DNA of 64,000 nucleotides from Alcaligenaceae bacterium (GTDB taxonomy: Bacteria > Pseudomonadota > Gammaproteobacteria > Burkholderiales > Burkholderiaceae_B): the NCBI GenBank assembly GCA_947379755.1, contig CANCOC010000003.1, positions 1-64,000 on the forward strand, given 5' to 3'. Positions 8,635 to 20,667 of the stretch are shown in pieces (the first letter of the stretch is position 1; every line of letters begins with the position of its first letter). The translations under genes were made by a program, and so were the position numbers. Below the pieces are notes generated by a model. That model had not been told where the DNA came from. It did no database searches and saw only the letters and a program-made list of their open reading frames with translations.

Positions 8635-10503
8635 TTAGTCTTTAGGTGTCCAGACTGTACCAATCGAAATCGACTGGAGTTTTTTCTTGCGACCGTACCA
8701 GAGGTTTGCCAGCGCCCGTACACCAACCACCGAAGAGAACATCGAGGTCAGGATGCCCAGGCAGTGCACCACAGCAAATCCACGAATAGCACCAGAACCG
8801 AACACGAGCAGGGCCACACCAACAATCAGTGTGGTCAGGTTCGAGTCGAGAATGGTGCCCCAGGCGCGATCAAATCCAAGCGCGATGGCTTGTTGGGGAG
8901 ATTCGCCGTTTCGGAGCTCTTCGCGGATGCGTTCATTGATCAGAACGTTCGCATCAATCGCCATGCCGAGGGTCAGTGCGATCGCGGCGATGCCAGGCAA
9001 GGTCAGAGTGGCCTGGAGCATCGACAGGATGGCCAGCAACAACAGGACGTTCAGTGCCAGGCCCAGCGTCGAAAACACGCCAAAGAGATGGTAGTACACC
9101 AGCATGAAAAGTGCGATTGCAACAAAACCGTAAAGGGTTGAGTTGAAACCCTTGGCAATGTTGTCTGCGCCCAGGCTGGGTCCAATCGTGCGTTCTTCGA
9201 TGATTTCCATCGGTGCGGCAAGCGAACCTGCACGCAGCAACAAGGCTGTATCTGCGGCTTCTTCGGCAGTCATGCTGCCGGAGATCTGTACCTGTCCACC
9301 TGCGATTTCACCGCGAATGACTGGTGCAGTGACGACTTCGCCACGGCCTTTTTCAAACAGGAGAATCGCCATGCGCTTGCCGATGTTGTCACGGGTGACA
9401 TCACGGAAAATGCGTGCGCCTTTAGAGTCGAGCGTCAGGTGAACCGCGGCTTGCTGCGACTGGTTGTCACGTCCTGCCTGGGCGTCCTGGAGGTTTTCGC
9501 CGGTCAGTACCACCTGGCGACGGACCAGCAGTGGCCGGCCATCGCGGTCAACATAGCGCTCAAGTCCAAATGGAACCGTTCCTGCTGCAAGTGCGCTGGA
9601 TGCTGATGGTGAGTCGTCGACCATCCGGATTTCGAGTGTAGCGGTACGGCCCAGGATATCTTTGGCTTTTGCAACGTCCTGCACGCCAGGCAGTTGCACC
9701 ACAATCCGGTCAGCCCCTTGTTGCTGGATGACTGGTTCAGCCACACCGAGTTCGTTGATGCGGTTATGTAGCGTGGTGATGTTCTGCTTGAGTGCGTTGG
9801 CCTGTACTGCGGTAATGGCGGCCTGGCTGAGTGTGCCGACCACTTGCAGTCTGGCACCATCGGTGCGTTCATTGAGCTGCAGATCGGGGTTGCGTGTGCG
9901 CAGCGTTGACACGGCACGGTCACGATTGGCCTCGCTTGAGAATGACGCGACGACTGACATGCCGCTGCGATCAATGCCTGTATTTTCAATGCGCTGATCA
10001 CGCAGCGTTGCGCGCAAATCTGTCACAAGTGAGTCGTAACGCGCAGTCAGGGCCCCTTGCATGTCGACCTGCAGCAAAAAGTGCACGCCGCCACGCAGAT
10101 CCAGCCCGAGATACATTGGGTGTGCACCCAGCGCACTGAGCCAGCCCGGTGAGGCAGGCAACAAATTCAGTGCCACAGTGTATGTGGGCTCGTTTGGATT
10201 GGGATTGAGCGATTTTTCAATCAGGTCACGTGCCTGGATCTGCACGTCTGTGCTGGCAAAACGCACGCGCACTGTGCCGACTGGGCCATTTTGTTCAAAT
10301 GACGCACCAGTATTGGCGATATTGGCCTGGCGCAGGATGCCCTGTACGCGGTCAAGCGTGGCAGGATCGATCTTGAGCGTCGCTTTGGCGCTGGATACTT
10401 GCACCGCTGGCGATTCGCCGTAGAGGTTGGGCAGGGTATAGAGCAGTCCGATCACAACCGCGACCAGTACCGTCAGGTATTTCCAAATGGGATAGCGGTT
10501 CAT
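8635..10503 (-). CDS. secD: Protein translocase subunit SecD
   Basis: Inner-membrane component of the SecDF-YajC accessory complex of the general secretory pathway. It has one N-terminal helix, a large periplasmic P1 head and five C-terminal helices. The family signature LGLDLRGGVHFLLQVD is intact. I chose the ATG beginning MNRYPIWKYL (622 aa), the normal N-terminus. The ORF-track start adds 12 residues. It follows yajC by 65 bp in the conserved queA-tgt-yajC-secD-secF order. Confidence 0.97.
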   Translation of the reverse strand: MNRYPIWKYLTVLVAVVIGLLYTLPNLYGESPAVQVSSAKATLKIDPATLDRVQGILRQANIANTGASFEQNGPVGTVRVRFASTDVQIQARDLIEKSLNPNPNEPTYTVALNLLPASPGWLSALGAHPMYLGLDLRGGVHFLLQVDMQGALTARYDSLVTDLRATLRDQRIENTGIDRSGMSVVASFSSEANRDRAVSTLRTRNPDLQLNERTDGARLQVVGTLSQAAITAVQANALKQNITTLHNRINELGVAEPVIQQQGADRIVVQLPGVQDVAKAKDILGRTATLEIRMVDDSPSASSALAAGTVPFGLERYVDRDGRPLLVRRQVVLTGENLQDAQAGRDNQSQQAAVHLTLDSKGARIFRDVTRDNIGKRMAILLFEKGRGEVVTAPVIRGEIAGGQVQISGSMTAEEAADTALLLRAGSLAAPMEIIEERTIGPSLGADNIAKGFNSTLYGFVAIALFMLVYYHLFGVFSTLGLALNVLLLLAILSMLQATLTLPGIAAIALTLGMAIDANVLINERIREELRNGESPQQAIALGFDRAWGTILDSNLTTLIVGVALLVFGSGAIRGFAVVHCLGILTSMFSSVVGVRALANLWYGRKKKLQSISIGTVWTPKD

Positions 10504-10568
10504 TGCCGACTGGGATGAGAAAGGATTAGGCCCCGTCACATTACATGACGGGGCAATGCCGGGAAGGC

Positions 10569-10910
10569 TTACAGCGCTTTGATCGTGCCTTTAGGCAACA
10601 CTGCGGAGACCGATGATTTCTGCATGACCACTTCAACTGGTTTGTCGGCCAGTTCTGAAATTTCGATGGTGACATAGGTGTCGTTGACTTTGCTGACTTT
10701 ACCCAGCAGGCCACCGGCGCTGATCACTTCGTCGCCTTTGGCGAGTGCGGCGATTAATGCCTTGTGTTCTTTCGCACGCTTCATTTGCGGACGAATCATC
10801 AAAAAGTACAGAACTACAAACATCAGAACGATGGGGGCCATTCCCATCAACGAGCTGGCGGTATCGCCGGCCTGAGCCAGCACGATGCCGGTAATTGTTT
10901 GAGCAGACAT
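10569..10910 (-). CDS. yajC: Sec translocon accessory subunit YajC
   Basis: A 113-residue small membrane protein with one N-terminal hydrophobic helix (APIVLMFVVLYFLMIRPQ) ending in the family-typical RPQMKR boundary, then a cytoplasmic beta-rich tail with GDEVISAGGLLGKV. It binds SecDF. A plausible ribosome site (AAGGAGA in TTTGTTTAACAAAGGAGACC orientation) precedes the ATG. It lies 32 bp after tgt. Confidence 0.97.
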   Translation of the reverse strand: MSAQTITGIVLAQAGDTASSLMGMAPIVLMFVVLYFLMIRPQMKRAKEHKALIAALAKGDEVISAGGLLGKVSKVNDTYVTIEISELADKPVEVVMQKSSVSAVLPKGTIKAL

Positions 10911-10942
10911 TAAGGTCTCCTTTGTTAAACTTGGTTAGCGAG

Positions 10943-13209
<2,267 letters not shown>

Positions 13210-13346
13210 TTTTCAAAAAGGAAGAGTCTGTCGCGTCTGTTTGATGCGTTGAATCAATGGTGGTTTATGTCAAGAGCGAGCATTTTAAGCTTGTCGCTGG
13301 CATTTTTTTGTATGCTGTGAAGATAAACACGTAAATAGGTGATCGC

Positions 13347-14801
13347 ATGGGCGGGCAGATGGTACTGGGTTTGAAGCGTTTGGGGCAGTTTGCACGACTG
13401 GCGGTCGTGGCCGCAGCTGGGGCTGTTTCGGCGGCCTCTTATGCGCAATCCGGTATGCCGGCCGAGCTGGCACGAGCCTGGGCGCAGACCAAGTTGCCCG
13501 AGTCTTCCCTTTCGCTCGTGGTGCAGGAGATCGGAGGCCCCAGACTTTTTGCCGCGCATGCCGAGCAGCCGCGCAATCCTGCCTCTGTCATGAAACTAGT
13601 GACGACTTATGCTGCGATTTCAAGGCTTGGCCCCAATTTTGTCTGGAATACCGACTTTCTGGTTGGCGCGGATGCAAAGGTCAGTGATCAAGGCGTGTTG
13701 TCGGGTCCCTTGTATTTAAAGGCGGGAGGTGATCCCGTCCTGCTGGTGCAGGATCTTTGGCGACTGATGCGGGATATGCGTCTGCGCGGCGTGCGTGAGG
13801 TTTCGGAGATTATCGTTGACCGCTCTATTTTTGGCGAGGTCACGATTGATCCTGCCAGTTTTGATGGAGCGGCAGACCGCCCCTACAACGCGAGTCCCGA
13901 TGCATTTATGGTGGGATTCGGTGCTTCTCGTCTCGTGTTCACCCCTGATCCTGCGACCCGTAGCTGGAAATCCTTCATTGATCCACCGATTCCGGGCGTG
14001 GAAATTGAGGGAAATATTGAATGGAGCGATGCCAAGTGTACGGGATCCCCTTCAATTTCAACGGATACGACGATGGCAGACGGCAATGTGCGTTTTCGTG
14101 TCTCGGGTCGTGCCGCAGCCTCGTGTGGAGAGTTTGACGTCTTCAGGCTGGCGCTCTCACAGCAGGAGTTTGGGGCCAGATTGCTCAAAAGCATGTGGCA
14201 AGAGGTTGGTGGAACGCTGGCCGGTCAGGTGCGAAGTGGCACAACTCCCGCGAACGCTGTTGCAATCGCCTCTCACCAGTCACCACCTTTGTCGGAGGTT
14301 ATCAGGCTGATCAACAAGCGCAGTAACAACGTGATGACACGTGTGTTGTTGCTGACACTTGGTGCTGAGGCCGGTCGCAGGCCCGCATCTGTAGCAAGCA
14401 GCGCCGAGGTCGTTCGTGAGGTTCTGGCGCGTCAGGGGCTGCAGATGGCCGGGATGGTTCTGGATAACGGCTCCGGCCTTTCTCGTGTGGGCGTCGTCTC
14501 GGCAGATAGTCTGTCCCAGCTGTTGCAAAAAGCCTGGATGTCGCCTGTGATGTCTGAGTATGTTTCTTCGTTGTCTATTCTTGGAATGGATGGCACGGCG
14601 CGTAATCGCTTGCGTGAAACATCTACCCGCTCACAAGCGCATCTGAAGACGGGGTCTTTGCGTGATGTCCGCTCTGTTGCGGGGTATGTATGGGGTATGA
14701 GTGGCAAAAGGTATATTGTGGTGAGTATGGTGAATCATGAACGAGCTCACGATGCACGTTCATTCGAAAATGCACTCATTACTTGGTTGACGACACAATG
14801 A
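13347..14801 (+). CDS. dacB: PBP4-type D-alanyl-D-alanine carboxypeptidase/endopeptidase
   Basis: Periplasmic S13-family serine peptidase that trims and cleaves peptidoglycan cross-links. An N-terminal signal peptide ends near SAASYAQ. The three active-site motifs are present: SVMK (SxxK), SNN in NKRSNNVMTR (SxN) and KTG in HLKTGSL. It has 484 residues, normal for the family. A second ATG four codons in is a possible start. It overlaps the next gene by 4 bp (ATGA), which links it to an unknown exported protein. Confidence 0.95.
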   Translation: MGGQMVLGLKRLGQFARLAVVAAAGAVSAASYAQSGMPAELARAWAQTKLPESSLSLVVQEIGGPRLFAAHAEQPRNPASVMKLVTTYAAISRLGPNFVWNTDFLVGADAKVSDQGVLSGPLYLKAGGDPVLLVQDLWRLMRDMRLRGVREVSEIIVDRSIFGEVTIDPASFDGAADRPYNASPDAFMVGFGASRLVFTPDPATRSWKSFIDPPIPGVEIEGNIEWSDAKCTGSPSISTDTTMADGNVRFRVSGRAAASCGEFDVFRLALSQQEFGARLLKSMWQEVGGTLAGQVRSGTTPANAVAIASHQSPPLSEVIRLINKRSNNVMTRVLLLTLGAEAGRRPASVASSAEVVREVLARQGLQMAGMVLDNGSGLSRVGVVSADSLSQLLQKAWMSPVMSEYVSSLSILGMDGTARNRLRETSTRSQAHLKTGSLRDVRSVAGYVWGMSGKRYIVVSMVNHERAHDARSFENALITWLTTQ

Positions 14802-15523
14802 ATAATCTGACGAAAAAAAAACTCCTTTCCGCGATGTCTGTTCTGCTGCTTGCAGTTGCAGGCGAGGCGCACGCGGATATGTGCAGTGCACGTTTTTTTC
14901 ATAACGGAGGTGAAATTGAGATCGCCGGTTCTGGAATGCTGTCCATCAACGCACGGATGGCTTTCAGCCAAGTCAAGAAGTCAACGCCTGATGAGTGTCA
15001 GGCCCATGTGCGCGGATTCGCGAACTATGCGCTGATGGGACTGGTTTCAGGTTCAAACGACCTGGATCACCAGATGCTGGTGCAGGGAGCAAAGACCAGT
15101 TTGTCCAAACCCCAGCCCGGCAGGGCTGCAGAACAAGCCAATTTTGATATGCGGCTACTGAGTATCTTTGGTTATGGCACGCCGATCCAGTCTGCAGGAC
15201 AACGTTTTCCCGCCCAGTCTTTTCGTATGACACTTGGTGATCCCAAGCAGGCCACAACACCTCTGACTGTTCGGATGGGTGAAAAAACGGTTGGCGCGCG
15301 ACAGTCGATTCAAACTGCGCTGGGGCAGCAGTCTTGCTGGCCCGTTCGCTACGCACGTAGCACCGATGCGACGGTCGCCAACATCAGAGGGGTGACGATC
15401 CCATTGCCACAAATACAGTCGCAAATTACGGACTGGTTCTGTCCGCAGGCGAATCTGGTAATGAAGCAAGAGATTGAATATTCAGGGCAGCGTGGGGTGA
15501 TTGAGGTCAAGTCTGTGAAGTAA
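14798..15523 (+). CDS. Unknown exported protein coupled to dacB
   Basis: A 241-residue protein I do not recognise. The N-terminus MNNLTKKKLLSAMSVLLLAVAGEAHA is a clear Sec signal peptide with AHA-D cleavage, so the mature protein is periplasmic. It has four cysteines in the mature part (MCSARFF, DECQAH, QSCWPVRY, DWFCPQ), which could form two disulfides. The ATG chosen overlaps the dacB stop as ATGA; the ORF-track start lies five codons further in dacB. The coupling suggests a role in cell-wall or envelope processes, but this is inference from position alone. Confidence 0.85.
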   Translation: MNNLTKKKLLSAMSVLLLAVAGEAHADMCSARFFHNGGEIEIAGSGMLSINARMAFSQVKKSTPDECQAHVRGFANYALMGLVSGSNDLDHQMLVQGAKTSLSKPQPGRAAEQANFDMRLLSIFGYGTPIQSAGQRFPAQSFRMTLGDPKQATTPLTVRMGEKTVGARQSIQTALGQQSCWPVRYARSTDATVANIRGVTIPLPQIQSQITDWFCPQANLVMKQEIEYSGQRGVIEVKSVK

Positions 15524-15678
15524 AGAGGTGCGGTTGTCTGTCTGGCAGCGCACACTATATCCATTGGCCGGGCGTTGATTAATCTCTCGGTCATTCTTGA
15601 TCTATCTCAAGTCCAGCCGCCGACATATATATGAAAGAGGCTGCTATGATGAATTCACACTATCTTCAGGAGCATGCC

Positions 15679-16014
15679 ATGAAACAACAGGACTCAACCT
15701 CAACCGTCCAGGATGTCTCTTCTGTTCAGGAAAAACTGATTTCCACCATTAAATGCAGTCTGAATGATGCAGAAGCTCTCTTGCGTGAAGCAGCAAGTGC
15801 GACGGGCGATCGTGCCGTTGAGTTGCGCGAACAGGCGTTGACAACGTTACGTCAGTCCCGCGAAGCACTTTACGATGCACAGGATCAAGTCCTGGCTCAG
15901 GGCCGACGCGCCGTGCGCGTGACCGATGAGTACGTGCATGACAATCCATGGCAGGCTGCGGGCATTGCGGGCGTGGCTGGTTTGCTGATTGGTCTGTTGC
16001 TGAGCCGTCGTTAA
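15679..16014 (+). CDS. DUF883 membrane protein (ElaB/YqjD type)
   Basis: A 111-residue protein with a long amphipathic, coiled-coil-like helical part (SLNDAEALLREAAS to VTDEYVHDNPW) and a C-terminal tail-anchor helix with glycine spacing, AAGIAGVAGLLIGLLLSRR. This architecture is typical of YqjD/ElaB, inner-membrane proteins that in E. coli bind ribosomes in stationary phase. The ATG beginning MKQQDST is preceded by a good AGGAG site six bases upstream, so I prefer it to the longer ORF-track start. It heads a three-gene unit. Confidence 0.9.
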   Translation: MKQQDSTSTVQDVSSVQEKLISTIKCSLNDAEALLREAASATGDRAVELREQALTTLRQSREALYDAQDQVLAQGRRAVRVTDEYVHDNPWQAAGIAGVAGLLIGLLLSRR

Positions 16015-16020
16015 TACACG

Positions 16021-16485
16021 ATGAGCATCAAGAAAACGATTGCTGGGGCAGCGTGCGATATCGTCGCCATGGTGCGTACGCGCATTGAATTGTTTGGCCT
16101 CGAGTTCAACGTCGAGACTTCACGTCTGTTTGGCATGCTTGGGCTCGCGTCTGCGGCTCTTGTATGTCTGCTGCTGTCAGCAGTCGTTTTTTCAATTTTG
16201 ATTATTGCGTATTTTTGGGACACGCCACAGCGCTTGATTACGATTGCGTTGCTGGCTGCAGTCTACGGGGTTGCCGGGCTATGCATGCTTGCAATCCTGT
16301 GCCGCCGGTTGAAGTTTGCAGCAAGACCCTTTGACGCGACGCTGCAGGAACTGAACAGGGATTTGCAGATGCTGGCGTTGTTCAAACATGACGCACCCGC
16401 GCAGCAGTCAGAAGATATGGCAGAGCGTCAGGGTGAATCTCTGCAAGACAACAGCCGAGAGATGCGTCGCCGGAGTCCTCCATGA
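16021..16485 (+). CDS. Phage holin family protein (YqjE/DUF1469 type)
   Basis: A 154-residue membrane protein with two strong hydrophobic segments in the middle (LGLASAALVCLLLSAVVFS and LLAAVYGVAGLCMLAILC) forming a hairpin, flanked by charged ends. It is the usual partner of the DUF883 protein upstream (6-bp gap). The holin label refers to the fold class only; there is no phage context. The function is unknown. Confidence 0.88.
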   Translation: MSIKKTIAGAACDIVAMVRTRIELFGLEFNVETSRLFGMLGLASAALVCLLLSAVVFSILIIAYFWDTPQRLITIALLAAVYGVAGLCMLAILCRRLKFAARPFDATLQELNRDLQMLALFKHDAPAQQSEDMAERQGESLQDNSREMRRRSPP

Positions 16486-16820
16486 CGTCTTCTCGAAGCA
16501 AGTCTTTTGACCGCGCTGTGCGCATTGAAGTGTTGCGCGCGCGCGCAGCAATTGAGCGGGATGTGCTGGTCAATCGCGTTGAAACGTTTTCGGATGACAT
16601 CAATCCGTTAATCTGGTTGTCTAGGCTGACCCGAGCCGGTCGCCGGAGCTGGCTGAAAAAATCTGTAGATTTTCTCGCTCACTATCCTTTTATTACTTCC
16701 ACACTTTCTTCAATGCTGTTGCGCAAGTCTTCAAAGATGGCGCGTGGAAGTGGGGTGGCACTTGCCGTGTTGCAGGCCGTTCTTGCGCAACAGGCGCGTG
16801 ACCGCACGCCAGGGCCATAA
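16482..16820 (+). CDS. YqjK-like small protein, third gene of the yqjD-yqjE unit
   Basis: A 112-residue basic protein without a clear membrane helix of its own, apart from a moderately hydrophobic FLAHYPFITSTLSSMLL segment. It overlaps the YqjE-like gene by 4 bp (ATGA). Position and size match the third gene of the yqjD-yqjE-yqjK arrangement, but I cannot see a diagnostic motif, so the family call is by context. It ends 28 bp before the convergent ubiD stop. Confidence 0.7.
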   Translation: MTSSRSKSFDRAVRIEVLRARAAIERDVLVNRVETFSDDINPLIWLSRLTRAGRRSWLKKSVDFLAHYPFITSTLSSMLLRKSSKMARGSGVALAVLQAVLAQQARDRTPGP

Positions 16821-16848
16821 CTGTATGCGGGGTGTACCTGGCGGTTGC

Positions 16849-18402
16849 TTATAGTCCCAGCTCTCCCCACATTGCATCGACACGCTGTTTGGTCGCGGCA
16901 TCCATATGGATAGGTTTGCCCCATTCGCGCTGCGTTTCGCCCGCCCACTTGTTGGTGGCATCCATCCCCATTTTCCCACCCAGACCAGAGACCGGCGAGG
17001 CAAAATCGAGATAGTCGATCGGCGTGTTTTCAACCAGTAGTGTGTCACGCACTGGATCCATGCGGGTGGTCATGGCCCAGATCACTTCCTTCCAGTCACG
17101 CGGATTGATATCCTCATCGACGACGACAATAAATTTTGTGTACATGAATTGTCGCAAAATGCTCCAGAGTCCGAACATGACGCGTTTGGCGTGGCCCGGA
17201 TACTGTTTGCGTATGGATACAACCGCCAGACGGTAACTGCATCCTTCAGGTGGCAAGTAGAAGTCGATGATTTCCGGCAACTGGCGTTTGAGAATTGGCA
17301 CAAACACTTCGTTGAGCGCGACCCCCAGCACCGCTGGTTCATCGGGCGGTTTGCCCGTGTAGGTGGAATGATAAATCGGGTTGCGTCGCATGGTGATGCG
17401 ATCAACGGTAAAGACCGGGAACCAGTCCTGTTCGTTGTAGTACCCAGTATGGTCTCCATAAGGCCCTTCAAGCGCCAGTTCGTAGTCTGAAGGGGGCGGT
17501 GCATTGACGCCCTTGGGAACCTCAGGACGGATCGCGCGTGGATCGCTGCTTGGGAGCAGATGCCCCTCAAGCACGATCTCGGCAGTCGCCGGAACCGACA
17601 GGCTCGAGCCTATCGCTGAGGTGACTTCGGTTCGCGCACCACGCAGCAATCCAGCAAACTGGTATTCAGACAGAGAGTCTGGCACGGGCGTGACGGCACC
17701 GAGAGTGGTCGCCGGGTCCGCACCGAGCGCAACGGCAACAGGAAAAGGTGTGCCTGGGTGTGCAAGTGCGTGATCACGAAAATCGAGGGCGCCGCCCCGG
17801 TGTGACAGCCAGCGCATGATCAGTTTGTTGCGACCAATCACTTGCTGGCGGTAAATCCCGAGATTTTGCCGGCGTGCGTTCGGGCCGCGCGTAATCACCA
17901 GGCCCCAGGTTAAAAGCGGTGCAATGTCACCTGGCCAGCAAGTCTGTATCGGGAGCCTGGCGAGATCGACATCCTGGCCTTCCCACACAACCTCCTGGCA
18001 GGGCGCTGCGCGAACGTTTTTGGGGCTCATATCCCAGAGTGCGGACTTGAGCATGGCGACTTTGGCCAGTGCGTCCTTGAAGCCTTTTGGTGCTTCGGGC
18101 TCGCGTAAAGAGGCGAGTAATTCACCAATATCACGCAAGGCGGCAGTATTTTCCGCGCCCATTCCCTGTGCCACACGGGTGGGTGTGCCAAATAAATTCG
18201 TGAGCACGGGCATCGTTGAGTCGACACCATGGCTGGTGGTGTGTTCGAATAATAAAGCCGGACCTTGCGCCTTGAGGACACGGTCAGAAATTTCGGTCAT
18301 TTCAAGCTCGGCGGCGATCGGACGACTGATCCGTTTGAGGTCACCTTTGCGCTCAAGTTGGCCGATAAAATCTCTTAAGTCTTTGTATTTCAAGGTGTCC
18401 AC
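16849..18402 (-). CDS. ubiD: 4-hydroxy-3-polyprenylbenzoate decarboxylase
   Basis: Prenylated-FMN-dependent decarboxylase of ubiquinone synthesis. It has 517 residues, within the family range. Landmarks are the N-terminal [13 protein letters not shown], the region [11 protein letters not shown] followed by [16 protein letters not shown], and the C-terminal [20 protein letters not shown]. The partner prenyltransferase UbiX is not in the window. It is a single gene, divergent from the transglycosylase at 18479. Confidence 0.95.
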   Translation of the reverse strand: MDTLKYKDLRDFIGQLERKGDLKRISRPIAAELEMTEISDRVLKAQGPALLFEHTTSHGVDSTMPVLTNLFGTPTRVAQGMGAENTAALRDIGELLASLREPEAPKGFKDALAKVAMLKSALWDMSPKNVRAAPCQEVVWEGQDVDLARLPIQTCWPGDIAPLLTWGLVITRGPNARRQNLGIYRQQVIGRNKLIMRWLSHRGGALDFRDHALAHPGTPFPVAVALGADPATTLGAVTPVPDSLSEYQFAGLLRGARTEVTSAIGSSLSVPATAEIVLEGHLLPSSDPRAIRPEVPKGVNAPPPSDYELALEGPYGDHTGYYNEQDWFPVFTVDRITMRRNPIYHSTYTGKPPDEPAVLGVALNEVFVPILKRQLPEIIDFYLPPEGCSYRLAVVSIRKQYPGHAKRVMFGLWSILRQFMYTKFIVVVDEDINPRDWKEVIWAMTTRMDPVRDTLLVENTPIDYLDFASPVSGLGGKMGMDATNKWAGETQREWGKPIHMDAATKQRVDAMWGELGL

Positions 18403-18478
18403 TCGCTAAAACGGTTACATTTCCAAAGATGAATGGAAGGTTAACATCCGCGTCCTCACGTTTTGTTGGGAGGCACTG

Positions 18479-19420
18479 ATGCCAGTTTCTTCGGCAATCA
18501 CACTGTTTCGCCACCTTGCTGGTGGTCTGTACCGGAATATGTCCGAGATTGTGCGCACCTGCGCGATCTATCTGGGCATTGCTGTGCTTGTGGCGACAGT
18601 GATGGTGTCCAGCATGCCAGGCTTGCGCTCGCAGGCACTGCAAATGCATGGCGCACTGTTATATGCCCTGGCACCCGATGCCTACGGCCCGCCGCCCTCC
18701 GCCATCACGCAGGGACCGATTGCTCCAATCATTGGTGCGATTTCCATGGATGCGATTCCGGGCGATGTCTTGCCGGCCTTGAGCACTGATAAGGCCACCA
18801 GCCGTCCCATCGATCAGAATGGACCAGCTGCTCCAGCTGCTCCATCTGCAGCACCTGCGGGTGCAGGACCAAACCTCGCCCTGGCAAAGGCGGCAGAGCC
18901 TGCCAAGCCCGCGTCCAGCGAGACCTCCGCTCAGATTCTCTCCCGTCTGGGGGTCTCGCCAAATCAGCAGGATGCGCTCATTAAATATATTTCACGCAAA
19001 TATCTGATTGCCATTGATGCTGCCGCGATGTTTGTTGACACCACCTTTATCGTGGGTTCAGAGCTGCGGGTAGACCCATTGCTGCTGCTCTCGGTCATCG
19101 CGACTGAGTCACGTTTCAATCCTTACGCAGGCAGTCAGGCTGGCGGCCCGACCGGCTTGATGCAGGTGGTGCTGAGCGTACATCGCAATAAGTTTTCAAA
19201 ATTTGGTCGGGCTGAGTCGATGGCGTTTAATCCTGTTGCCAATGTCCGTGTCGGCGGACTGATTCTTGCCGATTGCATCAGTCGCCGGGGATCTATTCAG
19301 CAAGGGTTGTTGTGCTACTGCGGCGCTGCGAGCGCGAGCACGGATGGGGGCTACACCGAAAGGGTGATGGCTGAGCGCCGCCGCCTGGCGCTCGCGGGAT
19401 CCATCACGCTCAAGGACTAG
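18479..19420 (+). CDS. Membrane-anchored SLT-type lytic transglycosylase
   Basis: A 313-residue envelope protein. A single N-terminal hydrophobic helix (YLGIAVLVATVMVSSM) is followed by an Ala/Pro/Gly-rich low-complexity linker (about residues 115-140) and a C-terminal lysozyme-like SLT domain with the catalytic Glu in SVIATESRFNPYAGS and the GPTGLMQV block. It should cleave glycan strands non-hydrolytically. A strong GGGAGG site five bases before the ATG sets the start. It has no operon partner. Which transglycosylase subfamily it belongs to I cannot tell. Confidence 0.9.
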   Translation: MPVSSAITLFRHLAGGLYRNMSEIVRTCAIYLGIAVLVATVMVSSMPGLRSQALQMHGALLYALAPDAYGPPPSAITQGPIAPIIGAISMDAIPGDVLPALSTDKATSRPIDQNGPAAPAAPSAAPAGAGPNLALAKAAEPAKPASSETSAQILSRLGVSPNQQDALIKYISRKYLIAIDAAAMFVDTTFIVGSELRVDPLLLLSVIATESRFNPYAGSQAGGPTGLMQVVLSVHRNKFSKFGRAESMAFNPVANVRVGGLILADCISRRGSIQQGLLCYCGAASASTDGGYTERVMAERRRLALAGSITLKD

Positions 19421-19479
19421 AACGAGTTGCTGAGCAATGCGTATCTGGCGCCGGACGTGTCAGGTCGCGCTGTCTTGAA

Positions 19480-20637
19480 CTAACTCAGGTAGTTTTTCAT
19501 TCTGAGCACGGCTTGCTCCAGACGATCGAGCCCGGTGGTGTAAGAAAACCGCATGGTATGACGTGCATGGGTGGGGCCAAAGTCCAGCCCCGGGACCGCG
19601 GCTACACGTGCGCCATGCAGCAGCGACGACGAAAAAACGCTGCTGTCATTGGAGTGCGCAGAAATATCCCCATAGACATAGAACGCGCCATCCGGTTTGA
19701 CTGGCACGCGAATGCCTATTTCTTCGAGTGCCGGCACCAGGTAGTCCCGCCTTTGCTCAAAGGCCTGGCGGCGTTGCTCGAAGATGGCCAGAGACTCGGG
19801 TGCAAAGCAGGCAATGGCGCCGTGTTGTGCGAGCGTGGGTGCGCAGATCACCAGGCTGGCTGCCATTTTTTCGATGGGGGCCACCATGTGTGGTGGGACG
19901 ACCATCCAGCCTAGTCGCCAGCCGGTCATATTGAAATATTTTGAAAAGCTGTTCAGGATGATGACGTTGTCATCGAGCGCTAGTGCAGATTGCCTCTCAC
20001 CGTTGTACGACAGGCTCAGATAGATTTCATCCATCATGACAAAGCCGTTGCGTGCATGGACCGCGCGAATAATCCGGTCGAGTTCGTCGCGTGGGATCGA
20101 TGTGCCTGTCGGATTGCTGGGGGAGGCGATCAGTACACCCCGGGTGGCGGGACCCCAATGCTGTTCAATATCGGCGCATGAGAGTTGATACCGGTTTTCG
20201 GGCGTGGTAGGGATGAGTTTGGTGCACCCCCCTGCGGCACTGATAAAGTTGCGATTGGGGGGGTAACAAGGGTCAGGCATCAGGACTTCGTCGCCCGGAT
20301 TGACGAGTGCCATGGCTGCGAGCATCAGTGCGCCACTTGCACCTGAGGTCACAATGACTCTGGAGGGGTCAAGCTTGACGCCCAGATGGTTTGCATAAAA
20401 TCCGGCAATGGCTTCGCGTAATTCGGGGATGCCTGCAGGAGATGAATAACCACTCAGGCCGGCACGTGCAGCACGTTCCATTGTCTCTACCACCAGCGGA
20501 GCTGCGGTAAAGTCAGGTTCGCCGACGCCCAGGCTGATAATGTCTATTCCTGAGCGCTGGAGTGCCGAGGCTTCTTTAAACAGTTCAACTGCATGAAAAG
20601 TCACCGTATCATGCGTGCGAGCGGCCAGTGCTGTCAT
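19480..20637 (-). CDS. PLP-dependent class I aminotransferase
   Basis: A 385-residue fold-type I aminotransferase (AspC/AlaT-like). Visible landmarks are the substrate loop SLGVGEPDFTAAP, the PLP phosphate/Asn region IASPSNPTGTS, the Asp-x-x-Tyr segment MMDEIYLSLSY and the Schiff-base lysine in NSFSKYFNMTGWRLGW. The C-terminal arginine is in the HTMRFSYTTGLDRL region. The amino-acid substrate cannot be decided. It is divergent from the FAD-oxidase-like gene with only about 30 bp between the two ORFs. Confidence 0.92.
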   Translation of the reverse strand: MTALAARTHDTVTFHAVELFKEASALQRSGIDIISLGVGEPDFTAAPLVVETMERAARAGLSGYSSPAGIPELREAIAGFYANHLGVKLDPSRVIVTSGASGALMLAAMALVNPGDEVLMPDPCYPPNRNFISAAGGCTKLIPTTPENRYQLSCADIEQHWGPATRGVLIASPSNPTGTSIPRDELDRIIRAVHARNGFVMMDEIYLSLSYNGERQSALALDDNVIILNSFSKYFNMTGWRLGWMVVPPHMVAPIEKMAASLVICAPTLAQHGAIACFAPESLAIFEQRRQAFEQRRDYLVPALEEIGIRVPVKPDGAFYVYGDISAHSNDSSVFSSSLLHGARVAAVPGLDFGPTHARHTMRFSYTTGLDRLEQAVLRMKNYLS

Positions 20638-20667
20638 TTTTAATCTCCAATCGGGAACAGAATTGTA

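Noticed and set aside
15524-15678. Extra gene or RNA in the gap before the DUF883 gene
   Set aside because: The 155-bp gap shows only a GTGCG/CGCAC short repeat with a long loop and an in-frame extension of the DUF883 ORF without a better ribosome site.
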